Source of the DNA: an uncultured Pirellulaceae bacterium
Lineage (GTDB): Bacteria > Planctomycetota > Planctomycetia > Pirellulales > Pirellulaceae
Reading direction: 5' to 3'
Assembly: GCA_938036435.1 (NCBI GenBank)
Contig: CALHPU010000018.1
Span: forward strand, 62,001-126,000
Length of the DNA: 64,000 nt
Positions 37,249 to 48,188 of this stretch are shown piece by piece. The notes under the pieces were generated by a model. The model worked only from the letters and a program-made list of their open reading frames with translations. It was not told where the DNA came from and ran no database searches. Positions within the stretch are counted from its first letter, which is position 1; the number at the start of each line of letters is the position of its first letter. The position numbers were made by a program, and so were the translations under genes.

Positions 37249-37321
37249 GCCAGCGTAGCTCAGTTGGGAGAGCAGCGGTTTTGTAAACCGCAGGTCGTGG
37301 GTTCGAGCCCCTCCGCTGGCT
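37249..37321 (+). tRNA. tRNA-Thr (anticodon TGT)
   Basis: A 73-base cloverleaf with 7-bp acceptor GCCAGCG/CGCTGGC, anticodon loop TTTGTAA on stem GCGGT/ACCGC, and the T-loop GGGTTCGAGCCC. CCA is not encoded. It is the first gene of the tRNA-tuf cluster. Confidence 0.97.
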
Positions 37322-37418
37322 CTTTTTACATATAGAGAACTTTAAGCGTTCGAAAGAACCTCAAGTGACGACTTGTCCCCAGGGATAGGGCGTTTGATAC
37401 AACAAGAAGGAACATTTC

Positions 37419-37500
37419 GGGAGGGTACCGAAGCGGTCAAACGGGACAGACTGTAAATCTGTTGGCTTAGCCTTCGCAGGTTCGAATCCTGCTCCTCCCA
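37419..37500 (+). tRNA. tRNA-Tyr (anticodon GTA)
   Basis: An 82-base class II tRNA with a long variable arm. Acceptor GGGAGGG/TCCTCCC (one G-U), anticodon loop CTGTAAA in stem CAGA/TCTG, T-loop AGGTTCGAATCCT. CCA is not encoded. Confidence 0.96.
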
Positions 37501-37820
37501 CTTTTCACATTCAGGCGTTCGCATTGGGCCTGGCGATGACCGCTAACCGGATCGAGTAAGACGCAGGCAAGCCCTTCAGTGGACTTTCCTCGGACTTGTC
37601 GGCACTCTGGTCGCAAGTATCTCCAGACCCAAAAAGATTCTTGATTGGGTTTGAGTAGGGCTAGATAAAGGCCAGAATAGAGCCAAAATTTTTTGTTTTT
37701 TGGCTTGATTCTCCATTGGGCTTTTGGCCCATTTTGTTAGATTGTGCGGTTAACGACTTCGACAATCGTGCATTTGTAGTGTCATGCTCAGGGCGCGAGA
37801 GTCGTGCTGGTGAAACATCA
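37501..37820. other. 320-bp spacer between tRNA-Tyr and tRNA-Gly
   Basis: No gene is recognised. A stretch with long T and A runs (37688-37720) precedes the second tRNA pair, so a second promoter or a processing site may be here, but no clear hexamers are seen. Confidence 0.35.
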
Positions 37821-37891
37821 GCGGGTGTAGCTCAATGGCAGAGCCCCAGCCTTCCAAGCTGGTTGTGAGGGTTCGATCCCCTTCACCCGCT
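37821..37891 (+). tRNA. tRNA-Gly (anticodon TCC)
   Basis: A 71-base cloverleaf with acceptor GCGGGTG/CACCCGC, anticodon loop CTTCCAA on stem CCAGC/GCTGG, and T-loop GGGTTCGATCCCC. CCA is not encoded. Confidence 0.97.
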
Positions 37892-37920
37892 CATTTAAGT
37901 AAGTCGTTGGGCTTGTACTT

Positions 37921-37992
37921 GCTGCTGTAGCTCAGTGGTAGAGCACTTCATTGGTAATGAAGAGGTCATGGGTTCAAGTCCCATCAGTAGCT
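37921..37992 (+). tRNA. tRNA-Thr (anticodon GGT)
   Basis: A 72-base cloverleaf with acceptor GCTGCTG/CAGTAGC (one G-U pair), anticodon loop TTGGTAA on stem TTCAT/ATGAA, and T-loop GGGTTCAAGTCCC. It lies 88 bp before tuf and is probably cotranscribed with it. Confidence 0.96.
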
Positions 37993-38080
37993 TTTGTGAG
38001 TATTGAAGTAATGGTTCGGCTTTCGGGTCGATTTATTAACTTGGTTATTAATTAAGAATAAGAAGTAGGTAATCAGTCGC

Positions 38081-39277
38081 ATGGCCAAGGAAGAATTTAA
38101 AAGAACAAAGCCGCATGTAAACGTTGGAACCATTGGTCACATTGACCATGGAAAGACGACCACCACTGCGTCTATTCTTGCCGTCCAGGCAGCAAAGGGT
38201 TTGGCGGAAGCCAAGAACTATTCGGATATCGCCAAAGGTGGTACCGTTCGTGATGAAACCAAAACTGTGACTATCGCGGTTGCTCACGTTGAGTACGAGA
38301 CGGACAACCGTCACTATGCTCACATCGACTGCCCCGGTCACGCTGACTTTATTAAGAACATGATTACCGGTGCCGCCCAGATGGATGGAGCGATTCTGGT
38401 TGTTTCTGCTGCTGACGGCCCAATGCCTCAGACAAAAGAGCACGTTCTGTTGGCTCGCCAGGTTGATGTTCCAGCTTTGGTTGTCTTCCTTAACAAGTGC
38501 GATCTGGTCGACGACGAAGAGTTGTTGGAATTGGTCGAGATGGAAGTACGCGAGCTGTTGTCGAAGTATGACTTTGACGGCGACAATGTTCCAATCATTC
38601 GCGGTTGTGCTTTGCCGGCTTTGGAAGATCCTTCCAACCCGGAAAAAGCAGCCTGCATTGGCGAGCTGATGGATGCGATCGATTCGTACATCCCTGAGCC
38701 AAAGCGCGATGAGGACATGGATTTCTTGATGGCGATCGAAGACGTGTTCTCGATCGAAGGTCGTGGAACTGTGGCTACTGGTCGTATCGAGCGTGGTGTT
38801 CTGCGAACTGGCGAAGAGGTTGAGATCATTGGCTTGGAAGCTGAGCCTCGCAAAACCACTTGTACTGGTGTTGAGATGTTCCGCAAGATCCTCGACGAAG
38901 GTCGTGCCGGCGATAACGTTGGTTGCCTGCTTCGTGGTGTAAAGCGTGAGGAGATTCAGCGTGGTCAGGTATTGGCCAAGCCGGGGTCAATCACGCCTCA
39001 CAAGTTGTTCGAAGCAGAGATCTACTGTTTGAGCAAGGAAGAGGGCGGACGCCACACTCCATTCTTTAGTGGCTATCGTCCTCAGTTTTACTTCCGTACC
39101 ACAGACGTAACTGGTACCGCTAACTTGGTTGACGCAGAGATGTGTATGCCTGGCGACAACGTGAAGATTAACGTTGAGTTGCAGAAGCCGATTGCGATCG
39201 ACGAAGGTATTCGTTTCGCGATTCGCGAAGGTGGCCGAACAGTTGGTTCTGGTGTTGTTACCAAACTCAACGACTAG
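38081..39277 (+). CDS. tuf: Elongation factor Tu
   Basis: GTPase delivering aminoacyl-tRNA to the ribosome. The 398 residues show P-loop [13 protein letters not shown], the switch-I region with [17 protein letters not shown], the G3 [21 protein letters not shown]4 [12 protein letters not shown], and domains 2 and 3 ([34 protein letters not shown]). Switch I reads [21 protein letters not shown], where other EF-Tu have ERARGITIN, a visible departure in the effector loop. Length is normal. It is preceded by four tRNA genes and followed by a terminator, then tRNA-Trp and secE. Confidence 0.98.
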   Translation: MAKEEFKRTKPHVNVGTIGHIDHGKTTTTASILAVQAAKGLAEAKNYSDIAKGGTVRDETKTVTIAVAHVEYETDNRHYAHIDCPGHADFIKNMITGAAQMDGAILVVSAADGPMPQTKEHVLLARQVDVPALVVFLNKCDLVDDEELLELVEMEVRELLSKYDFDGDNVPIIRGCALPALEDPSNPEKAACIGELMDAIDSYIPEPKRDEDMDFLMAIEDVFSIEGRGTVATGRIERGVLRTGEEVEIIGLEAEPRKTTCTGVEMFRKILDEGRAGDNVGCLLRGVKREEIQRGQVLAKPGSITPHKLFEAEIYCLSKEEGGRHTPFFSGYRPQFYFRTTDVTGTANLVDAEMCMPGDNVKINVELQKPIAIDEGIRFAIREGGRTVGSGVVTKLND

Positions 39278-39337
39278 GTTTGTGCCGCAAGCGGTCTGTC
39301 GGGTTTCGGCAGGCCTGATTTAAAACAGCTAACTAAG

Positions 39338-39365
39338 AAGCGTCTCGTTTTCGCGAGACGCTTTT
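39338..39365 (+). terminator. Rho-independent terminator of tuf
   Basis: Perfect 10-bp arms AAGCGTCTCG/CGAGACGCTT with a 6-base loop, then TTTT. It lies 60 bases after the tuf stop and separates tuf from tRNA-Trp-secE. Confidence 0.85.
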
Positions 39366-39439
39366 AGTTAATTCAGAGGCTTAAGTGGGTGGCAAGGTCG
39401 CCAAGGCGAAGGTGCTGGGTTGGGCTGTTGAAGTCATCC

Positions 39440-39512
39440 AGGGGTGTAGCTCAATTGGCAGAGCACTGGTTTCCAAAACCAGCGGTTGCGGGTTCAAGTC
39501 CCTCCGCCCCTG
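39440..39512 (+). tRNA. tRNA-Trp (anticodon CCA)
   Basis: A 73-base cloverleaf with acceptor AGGGGTG/CGCCCCT, anticodon loop TTCCAAA on stem CTGGT/ACCAG, and T-loop GGGTTCAAGTCCC. Its position between tuf and secE is the standard bacterial arrangement. Confidence 0.97.
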
Positions 39513-39581
39513 CTGAGAATTATGTTGGTCGGCTGCAGTCCGTTTCAGGATGTTGCGTTTTACGACAGGTGAGGGAGATTG

Positions 39582-40019
39582 ATGAGTTCAGTTGCAAAAG
39601 AAAGTGGTAGCGGCGGCAGTTTGGTCGGCGAGCTGTTTCAGTTTGGGTTGTATAAGCCCAAGCAAGGACGGCTGGTTCGTCAGTTGACGTTTTTGTCAGT
39701 GGCCATTTTGGCGGTGCTGATCGGTCGCGAGTTCAGCTATGCTGGCATGCTGTCCAGCGGCAATTTCTGGCTGGGTGCTGTGATTGCGGTTGCCGGGATC
39801 TGGTTCGCCTACCGTGTGGTCAACTATCCGAAATTCACAGATTTTTTGATCTCAGTTCAGGCTGAGCTTAACAAGGTGACTTGGCCGAGCACTGATCAGC
39901 TCAAGCGTGCGACCGTGGTGGTGATCTTCGTGATTTTCGCCATGGCTTTGTTCCTCTATGTGTTCGATATTATTTGGACCTTCCTGTTTCAACTTCTGGG
40001 AATCCGTTACTCGGGATAA
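39582..40019 (+). CDS. secE: Preprotein translocase subunit SecE
   Basis: The small membrane subunit that clamps SecY. The 145 residues give three membrane helices, of which the last (VVVIFVIFAMALFLYVFDIIW) follows the family signature in FLISVQAELNKVTWPSTDQLKRAT. The first two helices are an N-terminal extension, as in E. coli SecE. The ATG at 39582 follows a GGGAG site. It is directly followed by nusG (9-bp gap). Confidence 0.93.
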   Translation: MSSVAKESGSGGSLVGELFQFGLYKPKQGRLVRQLTFLSVAILAVLIGREFSYAGMLSSGNFWLGAVIAVAGIWFAYRVVNYPKFTDFLISVQAELNKVTWPSTDQLKRATVVVIFVIFAMALFLYVFDIIWTFLFQLLGIRYSG

Positions 40020-40028
40020 TACAAGTCG

Positions 40029-40937
40029 ATGGCTGACGAAAACAATTCAGACGAACAACTTGACACTCAAGAGATTGCGGCTGAGGCCAATCCCTCGCAA
40101 GAGCAGGCTGCTGCTTCGGCGGTCTCTGAGGCAGACGTCTTGCCTGAGACTGAGGTGTCAGAATCAGTAGACGCCGAGGCGGAAGAGGTTGCGGAACCTG
40201 CCGACGTTGAAGGGGCCGACGACGATCAAGACGATGTCGAAGACGAAGAGCCGGAAGTTGATCCTGCTGACCTTGAGTTTTCCGCCGACGATATTGTTGA
40301 GGATGACTATGAGGAAGAGGCCGAAGAAGACGAAGACGTCAGTCCGTTAGAGGAGTTCGTCGAAGAAGCTCCTGTTGTTGACGACGAAGTTGAAATGAAC
40401 TGGTATATCCTCAAGGTTCAGGTCAACCGAGAGAAGGGGATTTGCGAGGCGCTCAAGCGACAGGTCGCGCAGGCTGGCATGGAGCATTACTTCAGTGATG
40501 TGTTGGTTCCAACCGAAGACGTGCGAGAGTTTACCAAAGCCGGCAAGCAGCGAATCACAAAACGCAAGTTGTACCCTGGCTACATTGTCGTCCGCATGGC
40601 GATTAACGATGACTCGTGGTTCCTCGTGCGTGAGACCAGCGGCATCGGAGATTTTGCTGGAGCTTCCGGTAGTCCGGTTCCGCTTTCGCAAGGCGAGATC
40701 GACCGCATCCTGCAAGCTGCTCGACCCGAAGAGCAGGGCGAAGAAGAACAAATCAAAACAGCCATTCCGTTCAAGATTGGCGAGCGTGTTCGTATCAAGG
40801 AAGGTTACTTCCAGAATTACGAGGGAGATATCTCCAACATCGATGAGCGTAATGGCCGTATCGAGGTCATGATTGATATCTTCGGCCGGCCAAACCCGGT
40901 GGACATGGATCACTGGCACGCGGAAAAAGTCGGATAG
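40029..40937 (+). CDS. nusG: Transcription factor NusG with a long acidic extension
   Basis: Binds RNA polymerase and couples it to Rho or the ribosome. Residues 1-122 form an unusual extension very rich in Glu, Asp and Ala (EEVAEPADVEGADDDQDDVE), probably disordered. The NGN domain begins near 123 (MNWYILKVQVNREKGICEAL, then VLVPTEDV, KRKLYPGYIVVRM, SWFLVRETSGIGDF) and the KOW domain ends it (IPFKIGERVRIKEGYFQNYEGDI). Ordinary NusG has about 180 residues; this has 302. It lies between secE and rplK in the usual place. Confidence 0.95.
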   Translation: MADENNSDEQLDTQEIAAEANPSQEQAAASAVSEADVLPETEVSESVDAEAEEVAEPADVEGADDDQDDVEDEEPEVDPADLEFSADDIVEDDYEEEAEEDEDVSPLEEFVEEAPVVDDEVEMNWYILKVQVNREKGICEALKRQVAQAGMEHYFSDVLVPTEDVREFTKAGKQRITKRKLYPGYIVVRMAINDDSWFLVRETSGIGDFAGASGSPVPLSQGEIDRILQAARPEEQGEEEQIKTAIPFKIGERVRIKEGYFQNYEGDISNIDERNGRIEVMIDIFGRPNPVDMDHWHAEKVG

Positions 40938-40973
40938 AAAAGGCTGGCTAAGGCGTCTGCTCAGGTTAATGGG

Positions 40974-41000
40974 TTGACAAACTGGTCAGGTAAATAGAAT
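40974..41000 (+). promoter_or_regulatory. Candidate promoter of rplK
   Basis: A perfect TTGACA and TAGAAT (5 of 6) with a 15-bp spacer, 49 bp before the rplK ATG. Confidence 0.5.
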
Positions 41001-41049
41001 TCGTGCTCAGCAAAGCACACAAATAACGAGAATTGACGAGAGAAGTCAC

Positions 41050-41475
41050 ATGGCAAAGCAGCTAACAGGTCAAGCGAAATTCCAAATCCCGGGCGGTCAG
41101 GCGACACCTGCACCTCCTGTGGGCACGTCGTTGGGTAAGTTTGGGATTAACCTTGGGCAGTTCGTCCAACAGTTCAATGACCGAACCAAAGAGTACAATG
41201 GCACGCCAATTCCGGTAATTGTAAGCGTTTACAACGATCGAACGTTCGATTTCGTCACCAAGAGCCCTCCAGCGGCGGCAATGTTGAAGGCTGCTGCGGG
41301 GATCGCGTCGGGTTCGGGTGTTCCCAACAGAACGAAGGTTGGCACGGTGACTCGCGCTCAAATCGAGGAAATCTGCACAAAGAAGATGGCCGATCTTAAC
41401 GCCAGCGACATGGATTCAGCATGTCGGATGATTGAGGGCACCGCCCGCAGCATGGGCCTACTGGTCGAAGGTTAG
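41050..41475 (+). CDS. rplK: 50S ribosomal protein L11
   Basis: Part of the GTPase-associated centre. The 141 residues begin with [23 protein letters not shown], then [34 protein letters not shown] and the C-terminal [19 protein letters not shown]. Length matches the family. It is followed by rplA after a 282-bp gap, larger than the gap in most bacteria. Expression is likely with the nearby promoter. Confidence 0.97.
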   Translation: MAKQLTGQAKFQIPGGQATPAPPVGTSLGKFGINLGQFVQQFNDRTKEYNGTPIPVIVSVYNDRTFDFVTKSPPAAAMLKAAAGIASGSGVPNRTKVGTVTRAQIEEICTKKMADLNASDMDSACRMIEGTARSMGLLVEG

Positions 41476-41757
41476 AGTGTTAAAAAGTAGCGGTGGCGGC
41501 GATCCGGTCGTCGGCTAGCAAGTCATCGTTTCAAAATTTGCGATTCTGGGCATCTGGCCCGGTTTTCGCCTACCGTTTTTGGGCAACATCTCTAAGATAC
41601 GCCCTTCAAAAACAAGCCCTTTGACCATTTTTCTTGGTTTCGGCCGCAAAAAACGCCGAAAACCTCGATTTGGTCGTCAGTTGTCCCAGAAAATGGGAGC
41701 TGGAACATACCGATTTGCAAGACAGAGAGCCAACCGCTTTCTCTGGAGTTGATTTAG

Positions 41758-42432
41758 ATGGCACAGTCAAAAAGATTCAAAGAACTCCTCAAAAAAGTTC
41801 CCGAGACACCCGTCGCGCTCAAAGAGGCCGTTGGGCTTTTGAAGGGCTTTGAGGGAACGAAGTTCGACCAAACCGTTGAGATCCATATGTGGTTGGGGAT
41901 TGATCCCAAGCAAGCCGACCAATTGGTTCGTGGTTCTTTGGTTCTGCCTAATGGAATCGGGAAGACTCAGAGGGTCGTAGTGTTCGCGCGTGACGCCAAT
42001 GCCGAGGCTGCAAAGGCTGCCGGTGCTGATGAAGTCGGCCAAGAAGAACTGGCCAAGAAAATCTTGGACGGTTGGTTTGATTTCGACGTTTGCATTGCGT
42101 CGCCCGACATGATGGGCGTTGTTGGTCCGTTGGGTCGTGTGCTTGGTCCTCGTAGCTTGATGCCATCACCTCGTGCTGGAACCGTCACGCCCGATGTCGC
42201 CAAAGCGGTTGAAGAATACAAAGCGGGTAAGGTTGAGTTTCGCAATGACGCCGGTGGCAACATTCACGCAGTTGTCGGCAGGTTGAGTTTCTCCGAACAG
42301 CAGTTGGAAGAAAACATTCAGGCCTTTATGAATTTCATTGATTCGCTGAAGCCAAATTCGCTAAAGGGAAATTATGTCAAAGGGATTTCACTGGCTGCCA
42401 CGATGAGCCCTGGAGTTCCTGTAGCGGCCTAA
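41758..42432 (+). CDS. rplA: 50S ribosomal protein L1
   Basis: A two-domain rRNA-binding protein of the L1 stalk; in other bacteria it represses its own mRNA. The 224 residues show [29 protein letters not shown]-like [37 protein letters not shown] with the family signature GPLGR-x-LGP, and PSPRAGTVT. Length is normal. An autoregulatory L1-binding site would be expected in the leader but none is recognised in the 282-bp gap. Confidence 0.97.
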   Translation: MAQSKRFKELLKKVPETPVALKEAVGLLKGFEGTKFDQTVEIHMWLGIDPKQADQLVRGSLVLPNGIGKTQRVVVFARDANAEAAKAAGADEVGQEELAKKILDGWFDFDVCIASPDMMGVVGPLGRVLGPRSLMPSPRAGTVTPDVAKAVEEYKAGKVEFRNDAGGNIHAVVGRLSFSEQQLEENIQAFMNFIDSLKPNSLKGNYVKGISLAATMSPGVPVAA

Positions 42433-42548
42433 ATCGGTTTTGGCATAGCTGTGGTCGCCAGATTTGCGGCTTGTTATTTGAACATCGGAACAAACGAACT
42501 CTGGCCCCTGAATTCTGGTCGGCCACGATTATTTGATAGAGAACAATC

Positions 42549-43073
42549 ATGAGTAAATACGTAAAAGACTTGCTGACCAAAGATCTGGCTGGTCGTCTAG
42601 ACGGTGTTGAAGAATGTGTCGTTGCCGATGTGATCGGTATGTCTGCTAATTCAACCAGCGATCTGCGCAAGCGACTTCGCTCAAAGGGCATCCGTTTGAT
42701 GGTTGTCAAAAACAGCTTGGCTCGCCGAGCGTTTGAAGGCAAAGCTCTGGCTCCTGCGTTTGAAGGTGTCGATGGAACTGCTGCAATTATGTGGGGCGCC
42801 GAAGACTTCGTGTCGTTGGTTAAAGAGGCAGTCGATTTAGACAAGGACGAAGAAGAGTTCGAGAAATTCTCCGCCCGTGGTGGAGTGATGGATGGCGAGC
42901 AGCTTGATGCGGCCTCCGTTGCACAGGTCAGCAAATGGCCAAGTCGTGATGAGCAGTTGAGTATGTTGGTTGGACAACTGCTTGGTCCGGGTGCTCAGCT
43001 GGCTGCCCAGCTGAAAGGCCCTGGTGGACAGCTCGCGGCGCAAATCAAGACAATAGCCGACAAAGAAGAATAA
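42549..43073 (+). CDS. rplJ: 50S ribosomal protein L10
   Basis: Anchors L7/L12 dimers to the stalk. The 174 residues carry VKDLLTKDLAGRLDGVEECV, then RKRLRSKGIRLMVVKNSLARRA and the C-terminal helix (QLLGPGAQLAAQLKGPGGQL) that binds L7/L12. Length is normal. It lies between rplA and rplL. Confidence 0.96.
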   Translation: MSKYVKDLLTKDLAGRLDGVEECVVADVIGMSANSTSDLRKRLRSKGIRLMVVKNSLARRAFEGKALAPAFEGVDGTAAIMWGAEDFVSLVKEAVDLDKDEEEFEKFSARGGVMDGEQLDAASVAQVSKWPSRDEQLSMLVGQLLGPGAQLAAQLKGPGGQLAAQIKTIADKEE

Positions 43074-43166
43074 ATTTTATCGTATTTGATCAAAAGCGTT
43101 ACTAGTTTTTAGTCAGGGGTTGGCTTCAGCAGCCAAGACTCGACTGAATTTGAAAGGTTTGATGAG

Positions 43167-43574
43167 ATGTCAGAAGAAGCAACAATTGAATTTTCCGCAG
43201 CCTCTAAGGAGCTCGGAGACAAAATCGCCGGTTTGACTTTGAAGGAAGCTCGTGAATTGAGTGAGTACCTCAAGGAAGAGCATAACATCGAAGCTGCAGC
43301 TGGCGGCGGTGTCGTGATGGCAGCCGGTGGCGGTGGTGGTGGCGAAGCTGCTGCTGAAGCCAAAACAGAATTCGACGTAATCCTAACTGGATTCGGTGAC
43401 AAGAAGTTGGACGTAGTGAAGGTCGTAAAGACAATCACAGGTGCCTCTTTGATGGAAGCCAAAAAAGCAGTCGAAAGCTGCCCTGCAACTCTTAAGGAAG
43501 GTGCTTCCAAAGAAGAGTGCGACAAAATCAAAGCTGATGTCGAAGCTGCCGGTGGTAGCGTCGAGCTGAAGTAG
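43167..43574 (+). CDS. rplL: 50S ribosomal protein L7/L12
   Basis: The mobile stalk protein that recruits translation factors. The 135 residues have the N-terminal dimerisation part, an Ala/Gly hinge (AAGGGVVMAAGGGGGGEAAA) and the C-terminal domain (FDVILTGFGDKKLDVVKVVK, then TGASLMEAKKAVESCPATLK). Length is normal apart from a slightly long hinge. It is followed by an 880-bp gap before rpoB. Confidence 0.96.
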   Translation: MSEEATIEFSAASKELGDKIAGLTLKEARELSEYLKEEHNIEAAAGGGVVMAAGGGGGGEAAAEAKTEFDVILTGFGDKKLDVVKVVKTITGASLMEAKKAVESCPATLKEGASKEECDKIKADVEAAGGSVELK

Positions 43575-44453
43575 TCGACCGGGCGGAGTGCAGTTGCTTT
43601 GCAGTTGCTCGCTTCGCGGTTGACTGTTTGCTGCAATCAAGTTTGCCGTTTTTGGCAGGCTGTGGTTTGGCGCGATTTGATCAAGCTGACCTTGGGTAGC
43701 GGGGAAGTTCGAATACTGACTTCCTGTTTTTCTTGAAAAAACATGCCCAAATACGAGAAAAATGACTGGTCCGTTAGCGGTCCGGTCTTTCTCTATTGGT
43801 GCCCAGCGATATTGGCGATTTGCTACCGGGGATGGATTCAGGTAGTCGTCAGGCAGTTTGGCGCTGAAAAGCCTTATTTTGTCGGAAATGGTGAACTTTC
43901 AAAGCTCGCCTTCGTCAGAAGCAAGGTCGATTGAATTTTGCTTAAAGCGTGCAGACAGCCAAGAACCGGTGTAGCCCCAAGCAGGGCCAGTCGGTTATAG
44001 TTTAGCTAGATTGCGGCGGCGAAATCGCCATACGAGATTCGACTGAGAAATCGTAGAGCGTTTTGGCATGAGGTTTGCCCTGAGGTGGGTTGATCTTTCC
44101 AGCCACAGTTTTGCTGATATGAAAATGCAAAAACCTGTTGTTGAACTGTTGTAAAGCAGTTCCGAGCAACGGCAAGACGGCGCCATCAGGCCCAACTTGC
44201 GACGAAGGTGCGAGACGGCCCAGTGCAATGCGAAAGCAGTCTGGTGTTTCGGCCAACGATAAGTCAAAGGTTTAATTTATTCCCCGGGAACTGAATGCGT
44301 TTCGATCGCACACTAGGCCAACCGACCGTTGGCCATACGAATGAATCTAGAAAGTGTGTTCGATTGACTGCGCTGACAGTCCGTTTCTTGAGATGTGACG
44401 ACCCTGTTCGTCGTCCCTTTAATGCCTAAATCTGATCCGGAGATTCTGCGCAC
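43575..44453. other. 879-bp intergenic region between rplL and rpoB
   Basis: No convincing gene is found. A 63-codon frame at 43743 (MPKYEKNDWSVSGPV) has weak features and no recognised family. This is much longer than the usual rplL-rpoB spacer, so an attenuator, an RNase III site or a separate rpoB promoter could lie here, but no clear terminator or promoter is seen. Confidence 0.4.
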
Positions 44454-47400
44454 ATGGCAACCCCTGTAGAACGAAGATTACAGCCGAAAACTGTACGCAC
44501 ATTTGGTAGTGGTCGTGATTATCAGATCCCACCAGATCTGACTCAAATCCAGACACAGAGTTACAAAGCGTTTTTGCAAAACGAAGGCGATCCTGATGCG
44601 CGTAAGCGTCACGGGATCGAAGGCGTGTTGCAAGAAATCTTTCCAATTAAGAGCTACGACGAAAAGTTAAGCCTTAGCTACGTGCGTTACGAGCTTGGAA
44701 AGCCGCGCTTCACTCCTGAAGAGTGCCGCCAGTTGCGTATGACCTACGGTCAGCCGTTTCGCGTGTGGCTGCGTTTGGATAAAGAGCAACCCGTCGAAGA
44801 GGAGGTCTACCTCGGTGACATTCCGATCATGATGGGCGGCGGAGAGTTTATCATCAACGGTGCCGAGCGCGTCGTGGTCAGCCAGCTGCACCGTAGCCCT
44901 GGCATCGACTTTGTTTTGGAGTCTGACACAACGACTGATCGCAAGATGCCTTCGTGCCGTGTGATTCCAGAGCGTGGAAGTTGGATTGAAGTCAACGTCA
45001 CCAAGAAAGACGCGCTAACGGTTCGAATCGATCAGAGCGGTAAATTCTCGGCGCTGACACTGCTGCGTGCGATGGATCCTAAATACAGCGAAGACTCTGA
45101 CATCTTACGTGCGTTCTACGAAACGATGAAGGTGAAAGTCGTCGACGGCCGCAGTGTTGCAAAACTCGATGGCAAAATCGCGGTGGACGACGTCATCTAC
45201 CCGGCTGGCAGTGATCGTGCTGGTGAAATTATTGTCGAAGCGGGCAAGAAAATCACTAAGGATACCGCTGAAACGATTTGCTCGTCAGCGCTCAAGGTGA
45301 TTGAGATCATGCACGCTCCAAAGTCGCCGCTGATCTTCAATTCTTTGTCCGAAGACAACACGTCCAGTCATGAAGAAGCTCTGTTGAGAATTTATCAGCG
45401 TCTGCGTCCCGGTAACCCTCCGGCGTTGGAACGCGCTCGTAAGCTGTTCCATGAGAAATTCTTCGACACCGACCGTTACCGTTTGGGGCGAGTCGGGCGT
45501 TTCCGTATTAACCGGAAACTTGGACTGAACGTCAGCGAAAAAGATATGACGCTGCGTCCGGACGACATCATGGCTTCGATCAAGTACATCCTTGATCTAT
45601 CAACGCCGGGGACCGATGCCCACATCGATGATATCGATCACCTTGGTAACCGCCGTTTGCGAACGATTGATGAGTTGGCCTGTGACGAGTTGCGGAAAGG
45701 TTTCCTCAAGCTTCGTCGCACCGTTCAAGATCGGATGACGCAAAAGGAAGTCGACGATATGACTCCGCGTTCTTTGGTTAATCCAAAGAGTATCTCGGCA
45801 GCCATCGATTACTTCTTTGGTCGTGGTGAATTATCCCAAGTGGTCGATCAAACCAACCCATTGTCACAGCTTGCTCACGAGCGTCGTCTATCGGCGCTGG
45901 GCCCGGGTGGTTTGAATCGTAAGCGTGCCGGATTTGAAGTGCGTGACGTTCACATTTCTCACTACGGTCGTATCTGCCCGATTGAGACTCCTGAGGGTAC
46001 GAACATTGGTCTGATTTCATCGATGGCGATCTACGCCAGTGTGGATGATTACGGCTTTATCGTTACGCCGTACTCGGTTGTGAAAAAGGGCAAGGTGACC
46101 GACGAGGTTCGTTGGTTGCGTGCCGATGAGGAAACCGAAGTGTACGTGTGTCCGGCTGATACACCGATTGAAAATGGAGCGATTGTTCCGAACAAGCACC
46201 TTGGTGGTAGCGTTATCGCTCGCTTCCGTGCTGACTTCGAATTAGCCAAGCCTGAAGAAGTTTCCTTCATGGATATCGCGCCGGCTCAGATGGTTGGTGT
46301 GTCGGCGGGACTGATTCCGTTCCTTGAGCACGATGACGCGAACCGCGCTTTGATGGGTTCGAACATGCAGCGTCAAGCTGTTCCGTTGTTGGTGGCTGAG
46401 CCGCCGATTGTGGGGACGGGGATGGAACGCCAAGTGGCGCAGAACTCCAGCATGATCATCAAGGCCAAGCGTGCCGGTAAGGTCGGCTACGTTGATTCAA
46501 CCGTGATCCGCATCGGGAGTGATGAGTATCCGTTGAAGAAATATGTTGGCCTCAATGAGCGTACCTGCCAAAACCAAAAGCCACTGGTTAAACCAGGCGA
46601 GAGCGTCGAAAAGGGCCAAGTCATTGCCGATGGTGCCGCGACTTACAAAGGCCAATTGGCACTTGGCCGCAACGTGTTGGTCGGGTTTATGTCGTTCGAT
46701 GGTTGCAACTACGAAGACGCGATCATCATCAGCGAAGAGCTGGTTAAGAATGACACTTACACATCGATCCATATCGAAGAGTTCGATATCGAAGTGCGTG
46801 ATACCAAGCTCGGACAAGAAGAATTCACTCGTGATATTCCCAACGTCAGCGAAAAGGCGCTTCGCAACTTGGACGATAGCGGAATCATTCGCACGGGTAC
46901 TTACGTAAAACCGGGCGATATCTTGGTCGGTAAGGTTTCTCCAAAATCGAAAACCGAATTGACTCCCGAAGAGAAACTTCTTCATGCGATCTTTGGTCGT
47001 GCTGGTGAAGACGTCAAAAACGACTCGCTGGAAGTATCGTCGGGAATCGAAGGTATCGTGATCGATACGCAGCGTTTCTCTCGCCGTATAAGTTTGTCCG
47101 ACGAAGAGCGTAAAGTTTTTGAGAAAGATTTGGCCTCCGCTGAAGAGGACGGCAACCAAGAAATCACACGCGTCTTTGGCGAGATGGTTGCCGAGATCGA
47201 AAAAGTCACCGGTAAGACACTGACCGACGAAGACGAAACGCCTTTGGTCAAAGATCAGGATCCAAAATTCGTTGCCGAAAAGGCTCAGTACTTCCGCATC
47301 AAGCAATTGACCGAAGGCATGCGTAGCGAAGACCGCATCAAGCAGGTCAAGAAAGTCTACGCGGCGCACTGGCCAATCGTTGAGCAAGCCATTGAAGCGC

Positions 47401-48188
47401 GTGATCGCCAAGTCAACAGCATGAAGCGCGGTGATGAACTTCGCAGCGGCGTGTTGCAGATGGTCAAAGTCTACATCGCGACCAAGCGTACGATTTCGGT
47501 CGGTGACAAGATGGCCGGTCGTCACGGAAACAAGGGTGTGATCTCCAAAATCCTTCCTGTGGAAGACATGCCATTCCTAGAAGATGGAACCTCGATCCAG
47601 ATCATGCTTAACCCGCTGGGCGTGCCTTCGCGGATGAACGTGGGACAGATTCTTGAGACCCATCTTGGTTGGGCCGGATCGAAACTGGGCTTTCAAGCGC
47701 TGACGCCTGTCTTTGATGGTGCCTCCGAGGAGGATATCAACAACTGCCTAGAAGAGGCTGGATTGCCACGTCATGGAAAGCACTACTTGTTCGACGGACG
47801 TACCGGAGAGCGTTGTGGTCAGGAAACGACGGTAGGTTACATCTACATGTTGAAACTGCATCACCTTGTCGACGACAAGGTTCACGCTCGCAGCACGGGG
47901 CCTTACTCGCTTATTACGCAGCAGCCACTAGGTGGAAAAGCTCGTTTCGGTGGGCAGCGTTTCGGCGAGATGGAAGTTTGGGCTCTGGAAGCTTATGGAG
48001 CCGCTTACATTTTGCAGGAACTGTTGACCGTGAAATCGGACGACGTGGAAGGGCGTACCAAGATCTACGAATCGATGGTCAAAGGCGAAAACACACTCGA
48101 GGCTGGCACGCCTGCCAGTTTCGACGTGTTGACCAACGAGATTCGCGGCCTTGCCCTGAACATGCAATTGGAAAAACGACGCGGCTAA
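44454..48188 (+). CDS. rpoB: RNA polymerase beta subunit
   Basis: A 1,244-residue core subunit forming half of the active-site cleft. Family blocks are present, including the rifampicin region ([20 protein letters not shown]) and [20 protein letters not shown]. Asp516, His526 and Ser531 (E. coli numbering) are all kept, predicting rifampicin binding. Later blocks [20 protein letters not shown] and the C-terminal [20 protein letters not shown] are normal. It is shorter than E. coli RpoB because lineage insertions are absent. It precedes rpoC by 159 bp. Confidence 0.98.
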   Translation: MATPVERRLQPKTVRTFGSGRDYQIPPDLTQIQTQSYKAFLQNEGDPDARKRHGIEGVLQEIFPIKSYDEKLSLSYVRYELGKPRFTPEECRQLRMTYGQPFRVWLRLDKEQPVEEEVYLGDIPIMMGGGEFIINGAERVVVSQLHRSPGIDFVLESDTTTDRKMPSCRVIPERGSWIEVNVTKKDALTVRIDQSGKFSALTLLRAMDPKYSEDSDILRAFYETMKVKVVDGRSVAKLDGKIAVDDVIYPAGSDRAGEIIVEAGKKITKDTAETICSSALKVIEIMHAPKSPLIFNSLSEDNTSSHEEALLRIYQRLRPGNPPALERARKLFHEKFFDTDRYRLGRVGRFRINRKLGLNVSEKDMTLRPDDIMASIKYILDLSTPGTDAHIDDIDHLGNRRLRTIDELACDELRKGFLKLRRTVQDRMTQKEVDDMTPRSLVNPKSISAAIDYFFGRGELSQVVDQTNPLSQLAHERRLSALGPGGLNRKRAGFEVRDVHISHYGRICPIETPEGTNIGLISSMAIYASVDDYGFIVTPYSVVKKGKVTDEVRWLRADEETEVYVCPADTPIENGAIVPNKHLGGSVIARFRADFELAKPEEVSFMDIAPAQMVGVSAGLIPFLEHDDANRALMGSNMQRQAVPLLVAEPPIVGTGMERQVAQNSSMIIKAKRAGKVGYVDSTVIRIGSDEYPLKKYVGLNERTCQNQKPLVKPGESVEKGQVIADGAATYKGQLALGRNVLVGFMSFDGCNYEDAIIISEELVKNDTYTSIHIEEFDIEVRDTKLGQEEFTRDIPNVSEKALRNLDDSGIIRTGTYVKPGDILVGKVSPKSKTELTPEEKLLHAIFGRAGEDVKNDSLEVSSGIEGIVIDTQRFSRRISLSDEERKVFEKDLASAEEDGNQEITRVFGEMVAEIEKVTGKTLTDEDETPLVKDQDPKFVAEKAQYFRIKQLTEGMRSEDRIKQVKKVYAAHWPIVEQAIEARDRQVNSMKRGDELRSGVLQMVKVYIATKRTISVGDKMAGRHGNKGVISKILPVEDMPFLEDGTSIQIMLNPLGVPSRMNVGQILETHLGWAGSKLGFQALTPVFDGASEEDINNCLEEAGLPRHGKHYLFDGRTGERCGQETTVGYIYMLKLHHLVDDKVHARSTGPYSLITQQPLGGKARFGGQRFGEMEVWALEAYGAAYILQELLTVKSDDVEGRTKIYESMVKGENTLEAGTPASFDVLTNEIRGLALNMQLEKRRG

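Noticed and set aside
39278-39439. An rpmG (L33) gene between tuf and secE, as in many bacteria
   Set aside because: The 160 bases hold only the tuf terminator and the spacer before tRNA-Trp; no L33 frame is present.
43743-43934. A 63-codon protein between rplL and rpoB
   Set aside because: It has no recognised family and no clear ribosome site; composition and context do not support it as a gene.
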